Assembly (NCBI GenBank): GCA_965659115.1
Contig: CBFHUP010000091.1
Location: forward strand, 1-5,438
Reading direction: 5' to 3'
Source: UBA8752 sp965659115
GTDB lineage: Bacteria; Bacteroidota; Bacteroidia; Flavobacteriales_D; Sanyastnellaceae
DNA: 5,438 nt
In this document: one piece after another, positions 1 to 5,438 of the stretch
Position numbering within the stretch: position 1 is the first letter of the stretch
Layout: every line of letters begins with the position of its first letter
Made by a program: the position numbers and the translations under genes
Notes under the pieces: model-generated
What the model was told of the DNA's origin: nothing
What the model saw: the letters and a program-made list of their open reading frames with translations, nothing else
The model's database searches: none

Positions 1-1369
1 AGCCCCCCTGCAACTCAATCTGGTCTGTCGGTTTTTCTTCTACCACATATTCGATGTCCACCGTACCGTCTTCAGGATTCTGAATCGGATTGATGCCGAA
101 CGCCTCAGGGTTGAAGTAATTGAGTTGGCTCAATTCTCGCTGCGTCCGCATGACGTCCGTACGGCTGAACAATTCTCCGGGCATGGTTCGGATTTCGCGG
201 CGAATCACATGATCACTGGTCTTGGTGTTGCCCCGAACGTCAACCCGGCCAATCCGAAATTGCTTGCCCTCCACGAGGCGGATTTCCAAGTCGATGCTGT
301 CGTTCTCCGCCCGGATTTCCACAGGAATTGCCTGAAATGTCAAGTAGCCATCGTCGCTATACAAGGCGCTCAAATCGATCCCTTTTGGGTTCATGAAGAG
401 CCGCTTTTCCAACTCCGCTACATCGTACAAGTCCCCACGTTTGAATCCCAACAAGCTGTCCAGCTGTGAGGTCGAATACTTGGTGTTCCCTGTGAAGGTG
501 ATTTCTCGGAAGTGAAACTTGACCCCTTCGTCCACCTTGACGGCAATGCCCAATTCGCCTTCGGGCGTCCGAAACAGGCTGTCGCCTGACACCCTCGCAT
601 TGCGGTACCCCTTTTCCCGATAGTAGGCGGTGACACCATCGAGGTCCGCATTGAACTCTTCTTCGAGGTATTTCGAGGACTTGAAAATCCGCCACCAAGC
701 GCGCTCCTTGGTGTTTTTCATGCGGCGCTTGATGGATTTTTCGTCCAACGCTTCCGAACCCAACACCTGGATGACTCCGATTTTGATTTTCTCCCCCTTC
801 TGAATGTCGATGTTGACGCCCGCGGCATTTTCCAGCACGCTGTCTGGAGTGCTTGAAATGCTGACGGTGGCATCGAAATAGCCCTTTTCCCGATAATGGT
901 CCTCCAGGATCCGACGGGCGGTAACCTTGAGGTTTTCATTGACAATTTGACCCCGCACCAAATCCAACTTTCCGCGCAAGGTTTCTTGCTCACCGCGTTT
1001 CACGCCCGAGAAGCCGTATCGGGTCAGCCTCGGCATCTCTTCCACCCGAATAACGAGGTAAACGTCGCGGTCCCTCAACTCGGCAAGCTCAATGGAAACG
1101 TCGCTGAACAAACGCTGGTCCCAGAGGTTGCGGACGGCTGCCGAAAGGCGTTCACCTGGAATGATGACCTCATCGCCAACCTGCAGGCCGCTGAACAGCT
1201 TCACCGCCTGAACATCCGTGTATTCGGCACCCAACACCGTGATGCCGGCAATGCGGTAGTCACTGGGTACCGCGAGGTCGAGTGCATCAGAACCCGGCTG
1301 GGCCAACATGACTGCAGGGACGACCAAGGCCGCCAAAACTGCGAAAAGCGCGGTGAAGTAAGTCTTCAT
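1..1369 (-). CDS. bamA: BamA outer-membrane assembly factor, N-terminal POTRA part (3' truncated by window edge)
   Basis: This is the N-terminal 456 residues of an Omp85-family protein, the central subunit of the machine that folds beta-barrel proteins into the outer membrane. The frame is open from the ATG at 1369 to the window edge with no stop. It starts with a signal peptide (MKTYFTALFAVLAALVV, likely cleaved after MLA near residue 23) with no lipobox. Five POTRA repeats follow, at about residues 38-113, 114-194, 195-283, 284-370 and 371-448. They show the usual 'GY.dA' and 'V.V.GN..T' type elements, e.g. YREKGYFDATV, YREKGYRNARV, ITFTGNTKYS and VDVRGNTKTSDHVIRREI. The last residues, IELQGG, are where the 16-strand barrel normally begins, so the barrel lies outside the window. 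The start overlaps the uppS stop (ATGA), suggesting translational coupling. In Bacteroidota an ompH/skp-like chaperone gene commonly follows, but it is not visible here. An alternative Omp85 member (TamA) is unlikely given five POTRA domains and the uppS neighbour. Confidence 0.95.
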   Translation of the reverse strand, partial: MKTYFTALFAVLAALVVPAVMLAQPGSDALDLAVPSDYRIAGITVLGAEYTDVQAVKLFSGLQVGDEVIIPGERLSAAVRNLWDQRLFSDVSIELAELRDRDVYLVIRVEEMPRLTRYGFSGVKRGEQETLRGKLDLVRGQIVNENLKVTARRILEDHYREKGYFDATVSISSTPDSVLENAAGVNIDIQKGEKIKIGVIQVLGSEALDEKSIKRRMKNTKERAWWRIFKSSKYLEEEFNADLDGVTAYYREKGYRNARVSGDSLFRTPEGELGIAVKVDEGVKFHFREITFTGNTKYSTSQLDSLLGFKRGDLYDVAELEKRLFMNPKGIDLSALYSDDGYLTFQAIPVEIRAENDSIDLEIRLVEGKQFRIGRVDVRGNTKTSDHVIRREIRTMPGELFSRTDVMRTQRELSQLNYFNPEAFGINPIQNPEDGTVDIEYVVEEKPTDQIELQGG

Positions 1370-1377
1370 TCCTCCTT
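1366..1377 (-). promoter_or_regulatory. uppS-bamA ATGA overlap with adjacent AAGGAGG
   Basis: The uppS stop (TGA, 1368-1366) and the bamA start (ATG, 1369-1367) share an ATGA tetranucleotide, which usually signals translational coupling by termination and reinitiation. The minus-strand sequence AAGGAGG (1377-1371) lies just before the ATG with only one base between them. That is too close for ordinary Shine-Dalgarno pairing, and the same bases encode the last residues of UppS (Lys-Glu-Glu). The overlap is certain; a ribosome-binding role for AAGGAGG is doubtful. Confidence 0.6.
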
Positions 1378-2133
1378 CGTGATTCCCTGGTTGATGTCCT
1401 GCGCGCCGCTCAAGAGCTGGTCTCCCGTGCGCCCGAAACGCCGTTCTCGGCCCCTGAACTCCAAAATGGCCGCCTTAAAGTGGTCCTCCCGGAAATCGGG
1501 CCACATCACAGGTGTAAAATGCAACTCTGAATAGGCCAATTGCCACAGCAAAAAGTTGCTCAGTCTTTGCTCTCCGCTCGTGCGGATGAGGAGCTCCGGA
1601 TCGGGCACATCGGGCATGCTCAAATGGTGCCTGACGGTGTCTTCGTCGATGTCTTCTGCCGGTGTTCCAGAACGCACGATTCTGCGCACCGCCTCAGTCA
1701 ACTCCCACCGGCCACTGTAACTCAATGCCAGGATGAGGTTCAAGCCTTTGCAGTGGGCGGTTTGTTCTTCGACATCCCGCAACCCTGCGATGCAAGCATC
1801 GGGCAACGCTGAAATGTCCCCAGTTGAACGCAAACGCACCCCTTTTCGAATCAGCTCCCCGACTTCTCCGGCGAGGCTCTTCACGAGCAACTCCATGAGG
1901 GCATTGATTTCCTCTTGGGGCCTGGACCAATTCTCTGTGCTAAAGGCGTACAGCGTGAGGTACTCAACGCCAAGTTCGCCCGCCGCACTCACTGCAGACC
2001 TGACGCTCTCCACACCGCTGGCATGACCGAAAACCCGGTCTTGTCCCCGCTCCCTCGCCCAGCGCCCATTGCCATCCATAATGACCGCCACATGGCGCGG
2101 TAGGTGGTGGGATGGAGGTGTAGGCTCGACCAT
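1366..2133 (-). CDS. uppS: Isoprenyl transferase (undecaprenyl diphosphate synthase)
   Basis: This 255-residue protein is a cis-prenyltransferase. It condenses isopentenyl diphosphate onto farnesyl diphosphate to give undecaprenyl diphosphate, the lipid carrier for peptidoglycan and surface glycans; it acts at the inner face of the membrane. All family motifs are visible: HVAVIMDGNGRWA at 14-26 with catalytic Asp20, the substrate-loop region R33-G40 (RVFGHASG), YAFSTENWSRP at 62-72, LSYSGRWEL at 137-145, the diphosphate-binding RTSGEQRLSNFLLWQ at 184-198 followed by AYSEL, and GRERRFG at 228-234. Length is normal for the family. The ATG at 2133 is the only reasonable start: upstream in frame a TGA occurs with no start codon after it. 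No Shine-Dalgarno sequence precedes it, which is usual in Bacteroidota. Its stop overlaps the bamA start by 4 bases. It is separated from upstream porG by 118 bases. Confidence 0.97.
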   Translation of the reverse strand: MVEPTPPSHHLPRHVAVIMDGNGRWARERGQDRVFGHASGVESVRSAVSAAGELGVEYLTLYAFSTENWSRPQEEINALMELLVKSLAGEVGELIRKGVRLRSTGDISALPDACIAGLRDVEEQTAHCKGLNLILALSYSGRWELTEAVRRIVRSGTPAEDIDEDTVRHHLSMPDVPDPELLIRTSGEQRLSNFLLWQLAYSELHFTPVMWPDFREDHFKAAILEFRGRERRFGRTGDQLLSGAQDINQGITKEE

Positions 2134-2251
2134 GTTGGTTTGCGTGAATCGCAGAAGCAGCGGCGAAAGTGGTCACCACCGCAATGACATGCAAGGTAGA
2201 CACGGCATTCCTCTTCGAGATTGGGAGTTTTTCACCTAATTGGACAGAAGA
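2134..2251. other. porG-uppS intergenic gap, no gene identified
   Basis: These 118 bases separate the porG stop from the uppS start and form the only sizeable gap inside the minus-strand cluster. I see no RNA gene, no T-tailed hairpin terminator and no good match to the Bacteroidota promoter (TTG, then TAnnTTTG). The nearest is TACCTTGC on the minus strand, without a -33 element. An 11-base inverted repeat, GTGGT-C-ACCAC, lies at 2169-2179, about 36 bases upstream of the uppS ATG. With arms of only 5 bases it may be chance. Confidence 0.5.
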
Positions 2252-3097
2252 TCAACGGTCCCAACAGGTGGTGGGCGACTTGTCGATCCGAAAAGTGAAC
2301 GACATGGTCATCGCGGCAAACCTGTCATCGAGGTCATTGAAGCCCCGCATTTGTCCTACCGGATCGTCCAGATCTCCTTCCTTTTCGATGCGCGAGACAC
2401 TGAGTTCTTCAGCCAGAGGCCCCGCCTCTTCCTCCAACACGGCTGTACTGGCGTAATACCCTGCCACATCGTCCAAATGGTCGGTCCAAGTGCGGCGAAT
2501 GCCCCATTCAAAATTCAGGGCAGAAAAATGACCGAGGTTGAGCTTGAATCCGATTCCAAAGGGGACTGCAAATCCGGTGGTGGCGTATCTGCCTTCGCCT
2601 GAACTCGTGCTTTGGCCTTCGGTTCCAAGGGGCTGTAATTCGTACCACACGTCGCCGATTTGCGCCTCGGGCATGTGGCTGTACAAGGAAAGCCCTGCAA
2701 ACAAATACCCTGTAAACCGGTCCTTGGTGTTCCCGATTTGATAGCGTGTGTAATTGAACTCCGCCACCACTGCGCCTTCGGTAATGGCGTTGCGGAAATG
2801 CAGGTTGCGGTTGGCGATCCAAGGGTCTTTTGAATCAGAATCGTAGTACAAGAGCCGCGTGCGGTTCAAACTGGCCCTCACCGCAATCCGGCGGTTCACA
2901 TTGAACCTGAGGAACCCCCCAAACCCCGGCTGCATGCGCCCTTGAAAGTGGCCCGTTGGGTTGAGTTCTCCGAGGTAATACCCGGTCCCAACAGTCAAGC
3001 CCATGGTCTTGCTGGTTTCGAACTTGCGCTGCCCATTGGCCGCACCCATCAGGAGTACGGAAAACAAGGAGAGCATGAAAAGCGGGCGAAACATCAT
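2252..3097 (-). CDS. porG: PorG-like outer-membrane beta-barrel protein (DUF6089), type IX secretion
   Basis: This 281-residue protein matches the DUF6089/PorG family. In Porphyromonas gingivalis PorG is an outer-membrane barrel needed for the type IX secretion system. The reading frame continues upstream into nadK, but the real start is the tandem ATG-ATG at 3097/3094, because it opens a signal peptide (MMFRPLFMLSLFSVLLMGAANG, cleavage likely before Gln23). The family hallmark GTGYYLGELNP sits at about 37-47. Alternating amphipathic strands follow (GGFLRFNVNRRIAVRASLNRT; VVAEFNYTRYQI; TGYLFAGLSLYSHMP; VPFGIGFKLNLG; ALNFEWGIRRTWTDHLDDV), then GQMRG near 248-252 and a final strand MTMSFTFRI. 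An acidic stretch (about 221-246) precedes GQMRG. The gene begins 16 bases after nadK, with no Shine-Dalgarno sequence. Gene order porG-uppS-bamA matches the P. gingivalis PG0189-PG0190-PG0191 arrangement. The family call is firm; the T9SS role is inferred from the homolog. Confidence 0.88.
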   Translation of the reverse strand: MMFRPLFMLSLFSVLLMGAANGQRKFETSKTMGLTVGTGYYLGELNPTGHFQGRMQPGFGGFLRFNVNRRIAVRASLNRTRLLYYDSDSKDPWIANRNLHFRNAITEGAVVAEFNYTRYQIGNTKDRFTGYLFAGLSLYSHMPEAQIGDVWYELQPLGTEGQSTSSGEGRYATTGFAVPFGIGFKLNLGHFSALNFEWGIRRTWTDHLDDVAGYYASTAVLEEEAGPLAEELSVSRIEKEGDLDDPVGQMRGFNDLDDRFAAMTMSFTFRIDKSPTTCWDR

Positions 3098-3113
3098 GTC
3101 TGGGGATGCTGCT

Positions 3114-4055
3114 TTAACGGGGACTGTGGCCGGTTTCTTGCCCGCCATCCATAGAATGTCCTTCGCGGGCGTCCAATCCCAAATGCAGTTTGCGGCGCAC
3201 TGTTTCGATGAAATCCACGCCCGGGAGCTGAACCAACAAGAAGGGCCGTTCGGCTGGACGCACCACAAAACGCGCTGGGGCAGCCACTTTGTAGGAACGG
3301 GTGTCCATGGTCAGCATCAGGTGATCGTCGCGTCCTTCGGCCTCGATTTCCAATGTGCCTTCCAACGGAATGACCACAGGACGGTCGTAGAGGTTGTGTG
3401 GAGCGATGGGGTTCAAAACGATCGCGTTGCTGTCGGGATGAATGATGGGGCCTCCGCAGCTGAGAGAATAGGCGGTCGACCCGGTAGGGGTGGACACGAT
3501 GAGCCCATCTGACCAATACCGGTTGATGAAGACACCATTGCGGCTCACCGACACCCGGATCATGCTTGCCACATCCCGACGATGGACGGTGATTTCGTTG
3601 AGCGCACGCAGGTTAGAGCCCAATTCTGCATCGGGGAAATCCACCTCCAACATCGCCCGTTGTTCCACTTTGTAGGCCCCCTCCAAGATGCTGGGCAAAA
3701 CCGTGGCTGCATCCGGCATGGGCAGGTGGGAAAGAAAACCGAGCCGGCCGGTATTGATGCCCAAGACCGGAATTGGCCGTCCCACCAGCATGCCAGCAGT
3801 CTCCAGTACCGTTCCGTCGCCACCAAAGGTCAGCACCATCCCGAACTCCCTGGCGCTGCTCAGATCGCACGCGTCATCTTCTGGGTTGACCAGCCCCATT
3901 TCGGAAAGGGCCTCATGAAAGCCGGTCGTGAACGCCAGGGTCACATCGGCATCCCTCAAAACATTGAGGACATCCCGGTAGGCCACAATGTCGGCTTCGG
4001 CAATGACAGTGCCGTGCAACAACAGGGTTTGAATGGGGGCGTTTCGATCGTCCAT
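3114..4055 (-). CDS. nadK: NAD kinase
   Basis: This 313-residue cytoplasmic enzyme phosphorylates NAD to NADP, using ATP or polyphosphate, and is the only general source of NADP in bacteria. Diagnostic motifs are present: GGDGT at 78-82 with catalytic Asp80, GINTGRLGFL at 99-108, ALNEITVHR at 151-159 (the conserved NE pair), and the glycine/threonine-rich DGLIVSTPTGSTAYSLSCGGPI at about 183-204 (NAD-binding site). IAPHNLYDRPVVIP at 217-230 corresponds to the family's 'P..p..l..RP.v.p' element. The C-terminus has the RRKLHLGLDAR region and then a hydrophilic tail of roughly 16 residues (to 313), a little longer than many relatives. The start ATG at 4055 lies 3 bases after the CBS gene's stop, so the two are almost certainly co-transcribed and probably translationally coupled. 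No frameshift or missing key residue was seen. Confidence 0.97.
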   Translation of the reverse strand: MDDRNAPIQTLLLHGTVIAEADIVAYRDVLNVLRDADVTLAFTTGFHEALSEMGLVNPEDDACDLSSAREFGMVLTFGGDGTVLETAGMLVGRPIPVLGINTGRLGFLSHLPMPDAATVLPSILEGAYKVEQRAMLEVDFPDAELGSNLRALNEITVHRRDVASMIRVSVSRNGVFINRYWSDGLIVSTPTGSTAYSLSCGGPIIHPDSNAIVLNPIAPHNLYDRPVVIPLEGTLEIEAEGRDDHLMLTMDTRSYKVAAPARFVVRPAERPFLLVQLPGVDFIETVRRKLHLGLDAREGHSMDGGQETGHSPR

Positions 4056-4058
4056 GGA

Positions 4059-4712
4059 TCAGATGTTCATGTACCGTCTGAAGGCCGCCATGCGGTGCTT
4101 CATCTCTTCGGCGTATTCCTCTGCCCTGTAAAACGCGCGCACCTCATAGCCGTGCCTTCTCAGGCCATCAATGAGCCCTTCTATGTCACGGGTGGATAGC
4201 CGGAGTGCCACTTCGGCGTTCTCAGGCTGGTGCCCATCGCTGACCAGAACCTGAAGGATTTTGACCCCTTCGGATTCCACCCTGTGGGACACTTGGGCCA
4301 AACTGTAATCCTTCCAAGGCATCTCCAAAGTGAGGATGCTCCCTTCGCTAAACGGTGTGAGGCTGTTGTGAAAAGCGCGCCACAAATGGGCCCTGTCGGT
4401 GCAACCCAGCAGCATGCCGTCCTCTACAACAGGCACTACGCTGACGTCTGCTTCACAGAGGACATCCACCACCTCCAAAAAATGCTGACCCGGTGCCACC
4501 ATCAAAGGCATCAATTGCACATTGGTCAAAAACACCGCCTCTCCCTCTTTGTCCAAGAGGTGCTGTTCTGCGACCAACCCGAGGTATCTGCCCTCGGCGG
4601 CCACGGGCAGGTGCTCCACCTTGAATTCATCCATGGCGCGCAGGGCCTTCTCCAAGGTGTCCCCAGGGTTGAGCGCGATCAGTTCGTCGTTGATGATGCT
4701 TTTTGCGTGCAT
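4059..4712 (-). CDS. CBS-domain pair protein with C-terminal ACT-like region, function unknown
   Basis: This predicted 217-residue soluble protein belongs to a CBS-domain family usually found next to nadK in Bacteroidota. CBS1 spans about residues 4-55 (SIINDELIALNPGDTLEKAL...EHLPVAAEGRYLGLVAEQHLL). CBS2 spans about 69-115 (PLMVAPGQHFLEVVDVLCEADVSVVPVVEDGMLLGCTDRAHL). The C-terminal part, about 125-196, looks like an ACT-type regulatory fold (SILTLEMPWKDYSLAQVSHRVESEGVKILQVLVS...ALRLSTRDIEGLIDGLRRHGYEVRAFY), followed by a charged helix. CBS pairs typically bind adenosine nucleotides, so a nucleotide or NAD(P)-linked sensor is plausible, but no function is established here. I chose ATG at 4712: the frame also opens at a TTG at 4730, but the product from 4712 starts right at CBS1 as in relatives. 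It is the first gene of the minus-strand cluster, 3 bases ahead of nadK. Confidence 0.85.
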   Translation of the reverse strand: MHAKSIINDELIALNPGDTLEKALRAMDEFKVEHLPVAAEGRYLGLVAEQHLLDKEGEAVFLTNVQLMPLMVAPGQHFLEVVDVLCEADVSVVPVVEDGMLLGCTDRAHLWRAFHNSLTPFSEGSILTLEMPWKDYSLAQVSHRVESEGVKILQVLVSDGHQPENAEVALRLSTRDIEGLIDGLRRHGYEVRAFYRAEEYAEEMKHRMAAFRRYMNI

Positions 4713-4784
4713 GGACTTAATTACTCCCAACTATAGGGACTTTGCGAAATTAGCCGTCAGTAAGGGCACAACCCCCTCAGGTCC
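4713..4784. promoter_or_regulatory. Divergent intergenic region between the CBS-nadK cluster and pdxJ
   Basis: This 72-base region lies between two divergent start codons (CBS ATG at 4712, minus strand; pdxJ ATG at 4785, plus strand), so promoters for both units should be in or near it. It is visibly more AT-rich in its left half (TTAATTA, ACTATAG) than the surrounding genes. No clear plus-strand TAnnTTTG box for pdxJ was found; a TTTG occurs at 4741-4744 but lacks the preceding TA at the right spacing. No strong Shine-Dalgarno sequence precedes either gene. Confidence 0.6.
4745..4771 (-). promoter_or_regulatory. Candidate Bacteroidota-type promoter for the CBS-nadK-porG cluster
   Basis: On the minus strand, TAATTTCG (4752-4745) matches five of the six fixed bases of the Bacteroidota -7 element TAnnTTTG. 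A TTG (4771-4769) lies 16 bases upstream, slightly closer than the 17-23 usually given for the -33 element. Transcription would begin around 4738-4740, leaving a leader of about 27 bases before the ATG at 4712. The position is sensible, but one consensus base is wrong and the spacing is short, so this is only a candidate. Confidence 0.3.
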
Positions 4785-5438
4785 ATGGAAACTTTCCCAA
4801 CGCGTCTGAGCGTCAACGTCAACAAAATTGCCACACTGCGAAATGCACGCGGTGGAGTGCTGCCTTGCCCCATCGCTGCTGCAGAGCGCATACAGCAATG
4901 GGGGGCGGACGGCATCACCGTACATCCGCGTCCCGACGCCCGTCACATCACCTTTGACGATGTCCGGCGACTCAAATCGGTCACCACCCAAGAATTTAAC
5001 ATCGAAGGCTATCCCTCAACAGGGTTCATCGATTTGGTGTTAGAGGTGGCTCCAGAACAGGTCACTTTGGTCCCTGACCCTCCTGGAATCTTGACCTCCA
5101 ATGCGGGCTGGGATACGCGTGCTCATGCGACACTGCTCAAAAATGTCCTCGCACAATTCAGCCAAGCGGGCATTCGAACGAGCCTGTTTATCGACACCCG
5201 TCAGGACCTGATTCAAGGGGCAGCAGATGCAGGAGCGGACCGCATCGAATTGTATACCGGCCCTTATGCCGAGGCGTTTCAACGGGACCCTTTAGCCGCC
5301 GTTCAACCGTTTGTCGACGCGGCTGAATGCGCGTCGAAAGTGGGGCTTGGAGTCAATGCTGGGCACGATTTGGACCTGGACAACCTGGCCCATTTCGCCC
5401 AACATGTGCAGCCCCTTCACGAAGTCAGCATTGGCCAT
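4785..5438 (+). CDS. pdxJ: Pyridoxine 5'-phosphate synthase (3' truncated by window edge)
   Basis: The first 218 residues of PdxJ are present; full proteins are about 240, so roughly the last 20 residues (final TIM-barrel segment) are missing. The enzyme condenses 1-deoxy-D-xylulose 5-phosphate with 3-amino-1-hydroxyacetone 1-phosphate to form pyridoxine 5'-phosphate in the DXP-dependent vitamin B6 pathway. Visible motifs: SVNVNKIATLRNARGG at 9-24, ADGITVHPRPDARHI at 41-55 with His47 (E. coli His45), FNIEG at 71-75 with Glu74 (E. coli Glu72), SLFIDT at 133-138, ADRIELYTGPYA at 151-162, GVNAGHDLDLDNL at 189-201 with His194 (E. coli His193), and EVSIGH at the edge. The start is fixed: a TAA stands in frame at 4761-4763 and no other start lies between it and the ATG. 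It diverges from the CBS gene. The SVNVNK and IEGYP versions of the motifs are typical of Bacteroidota PdxJ. Confidence 0.97.
   Translation, partial: METFPTRLSVNVNKIATLRNARGGVLPCPIAAAERIQQWGADGITVHPRPDARHITFDDVRRLKSVTTQEFNIEGYPSTGFIDLVLEVAPEQVTLVPDPPGILTSNAGWDTRAHATLLKNVLAQFSQAGIRTSLFIDTRQDLIQGAADAGADRIELYTGPYAEAFQRDPLAAVQPFVDAAECASKVGLGVNAGHDLDLDNLAHFAQHVQPLHEVSIGH

Larger units (their letters stand above)
1..4712 (-). other. Probable operon: CBS protein, nadK, porG, uppS, bamA
   Basis: Five genes run in the same direction with gaps of 3, 16 and 118 bases and one 4-base overlap, and no terminator-like hairpin was seen between them. The first three, and separately the last two, are tight enough to be co-transcribed with confidence. 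The 118-base gap before uppS leaves room for a second promoter. The order is one I recognise as conserved in Bacteroidota, so these genes have stayed together over long evolutionary time. The cluster continues past the left edge within bamA. Confidence 0.7.

Noticed and set aside
896..1534. A 212-codon plus-strand open frame antisense to bamA and uppS.
   Set aside because: It lies opposite two well-identified genes and shows no motif or domain; long antisense frames are common in GC-rich coding sequence.
1964..2203. A 79-codon minus-strand frame starting at GTG in the porG-uppS gap with a signal-peptide-like start (MSTLHVIAVVTTFAAASAIHA).
   Set aside because: Most of it overlaps the start of uppS in another frame, it has a non-ATG start, the later part is Gly/Arg/Trp/Cys-rich without any recognisable motif, and the hydrophobic start lacks the usual positive charges.
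3098..3268. A 57-residue N-terminal extension of the PorG-like frame reaching into nadK.
   Set aside because: It overlaps the nadK C-terminus, would bury the clear signal peptide that begins at 3097, and contains nothing like a secretion signal itself.
3582..4199. A 205-codon plus-strand open frame antisense to nadK and the CBS gene.
   Set aside because: It is opposite the conserved GGDGT region of nadK and shows no motif of its own, so it is a shadow frame.
4713..4730. A TTG start at 4730 that would add six residues to the CBS protein.
   Set aside because: The ATG at 4712 gives a product beginning directly at the first CBS domain, and ATG is preferred over TTG; the extra residues show no motif.
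4723..4741. Possible hairpin ACTCCC-aactata-GGGACT in the divergent region.
   Set aside because: The arms are six bases with a C-C mismatch, there is no T-run, and it is too weak to call a terminator or operator.
1..5438. A new defence, mobile or otherwise undescribed system.
   Set aside because: Nearly all the sequence is accounted for by six conserved core genes; no transposase, integrase, repeat array, toxin-antitoxin pair or transfer signature was seen.

Overview
This window looks like a chromosomal core-gene segment from a Bacteroidota bacterium, probably Flavobacteriales-like, with a GC-rich composition for that group. Three things support this. The gene order CBS-domain protein, NAD kinase, PorG/DUF6089 barrel, UppS, BamA, with pdxJ diverging, is the one I know from Bacteroidota. 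PorG belongs to the type IX secretion system (T9SS), which is restricted to that phylum. PdxJ carries the Bacteroidota-type N-terminal motif (SVNVNKIATLRNARGG) instead of the proteobacterial GVNIDHIATLRNARG. The exact genus cannot be read from this sequence.

Layout: five genes lie head to tail on the minus strand, read from right to left. They are a two-CBS protein (4712-4059), nadK (4055-3114, 3 bases after the CBS stop), porG (3097-2252), uppS (2133-1366, after a 118-base gap) and bamA (1369 to beyond the left edge, 4-base ATGA overlap with uppS). bamA is cut just as its membrane barrel begins; signal peptide and five POTRA domains are present. On the right, a 72-base divergent intergenic region (4713-4784) separates this cluster from pdxJ on the plus strand (4785 to beyond the right edge, missing roughly the last 20 residues).

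How the genes fit together: the minus-strand cluster is mainly about building the cell envelope. UppS makes the undecaprenyl lipid carrier for peptidoglycan and surface polysaccharides. BamA inserts outer-membrane barrels, presumably including PorG. PorG is an outer-membrane part of the T9SS. NadK supplies NADP for biosynthesis, and the CBS protein beside it has no established role. PdxJ makes pyridoxine 5'-phosphate (vitamin B6) and is probably transcribed separately.

No RNA genes, mobile elements, CRISPR arrays or clear terminators were seen. All complete genes appear intact. I do not see a previously undescribed system here; the open questions are the CBS protein, an acidic insert in PorG, and start-site and promoter details.
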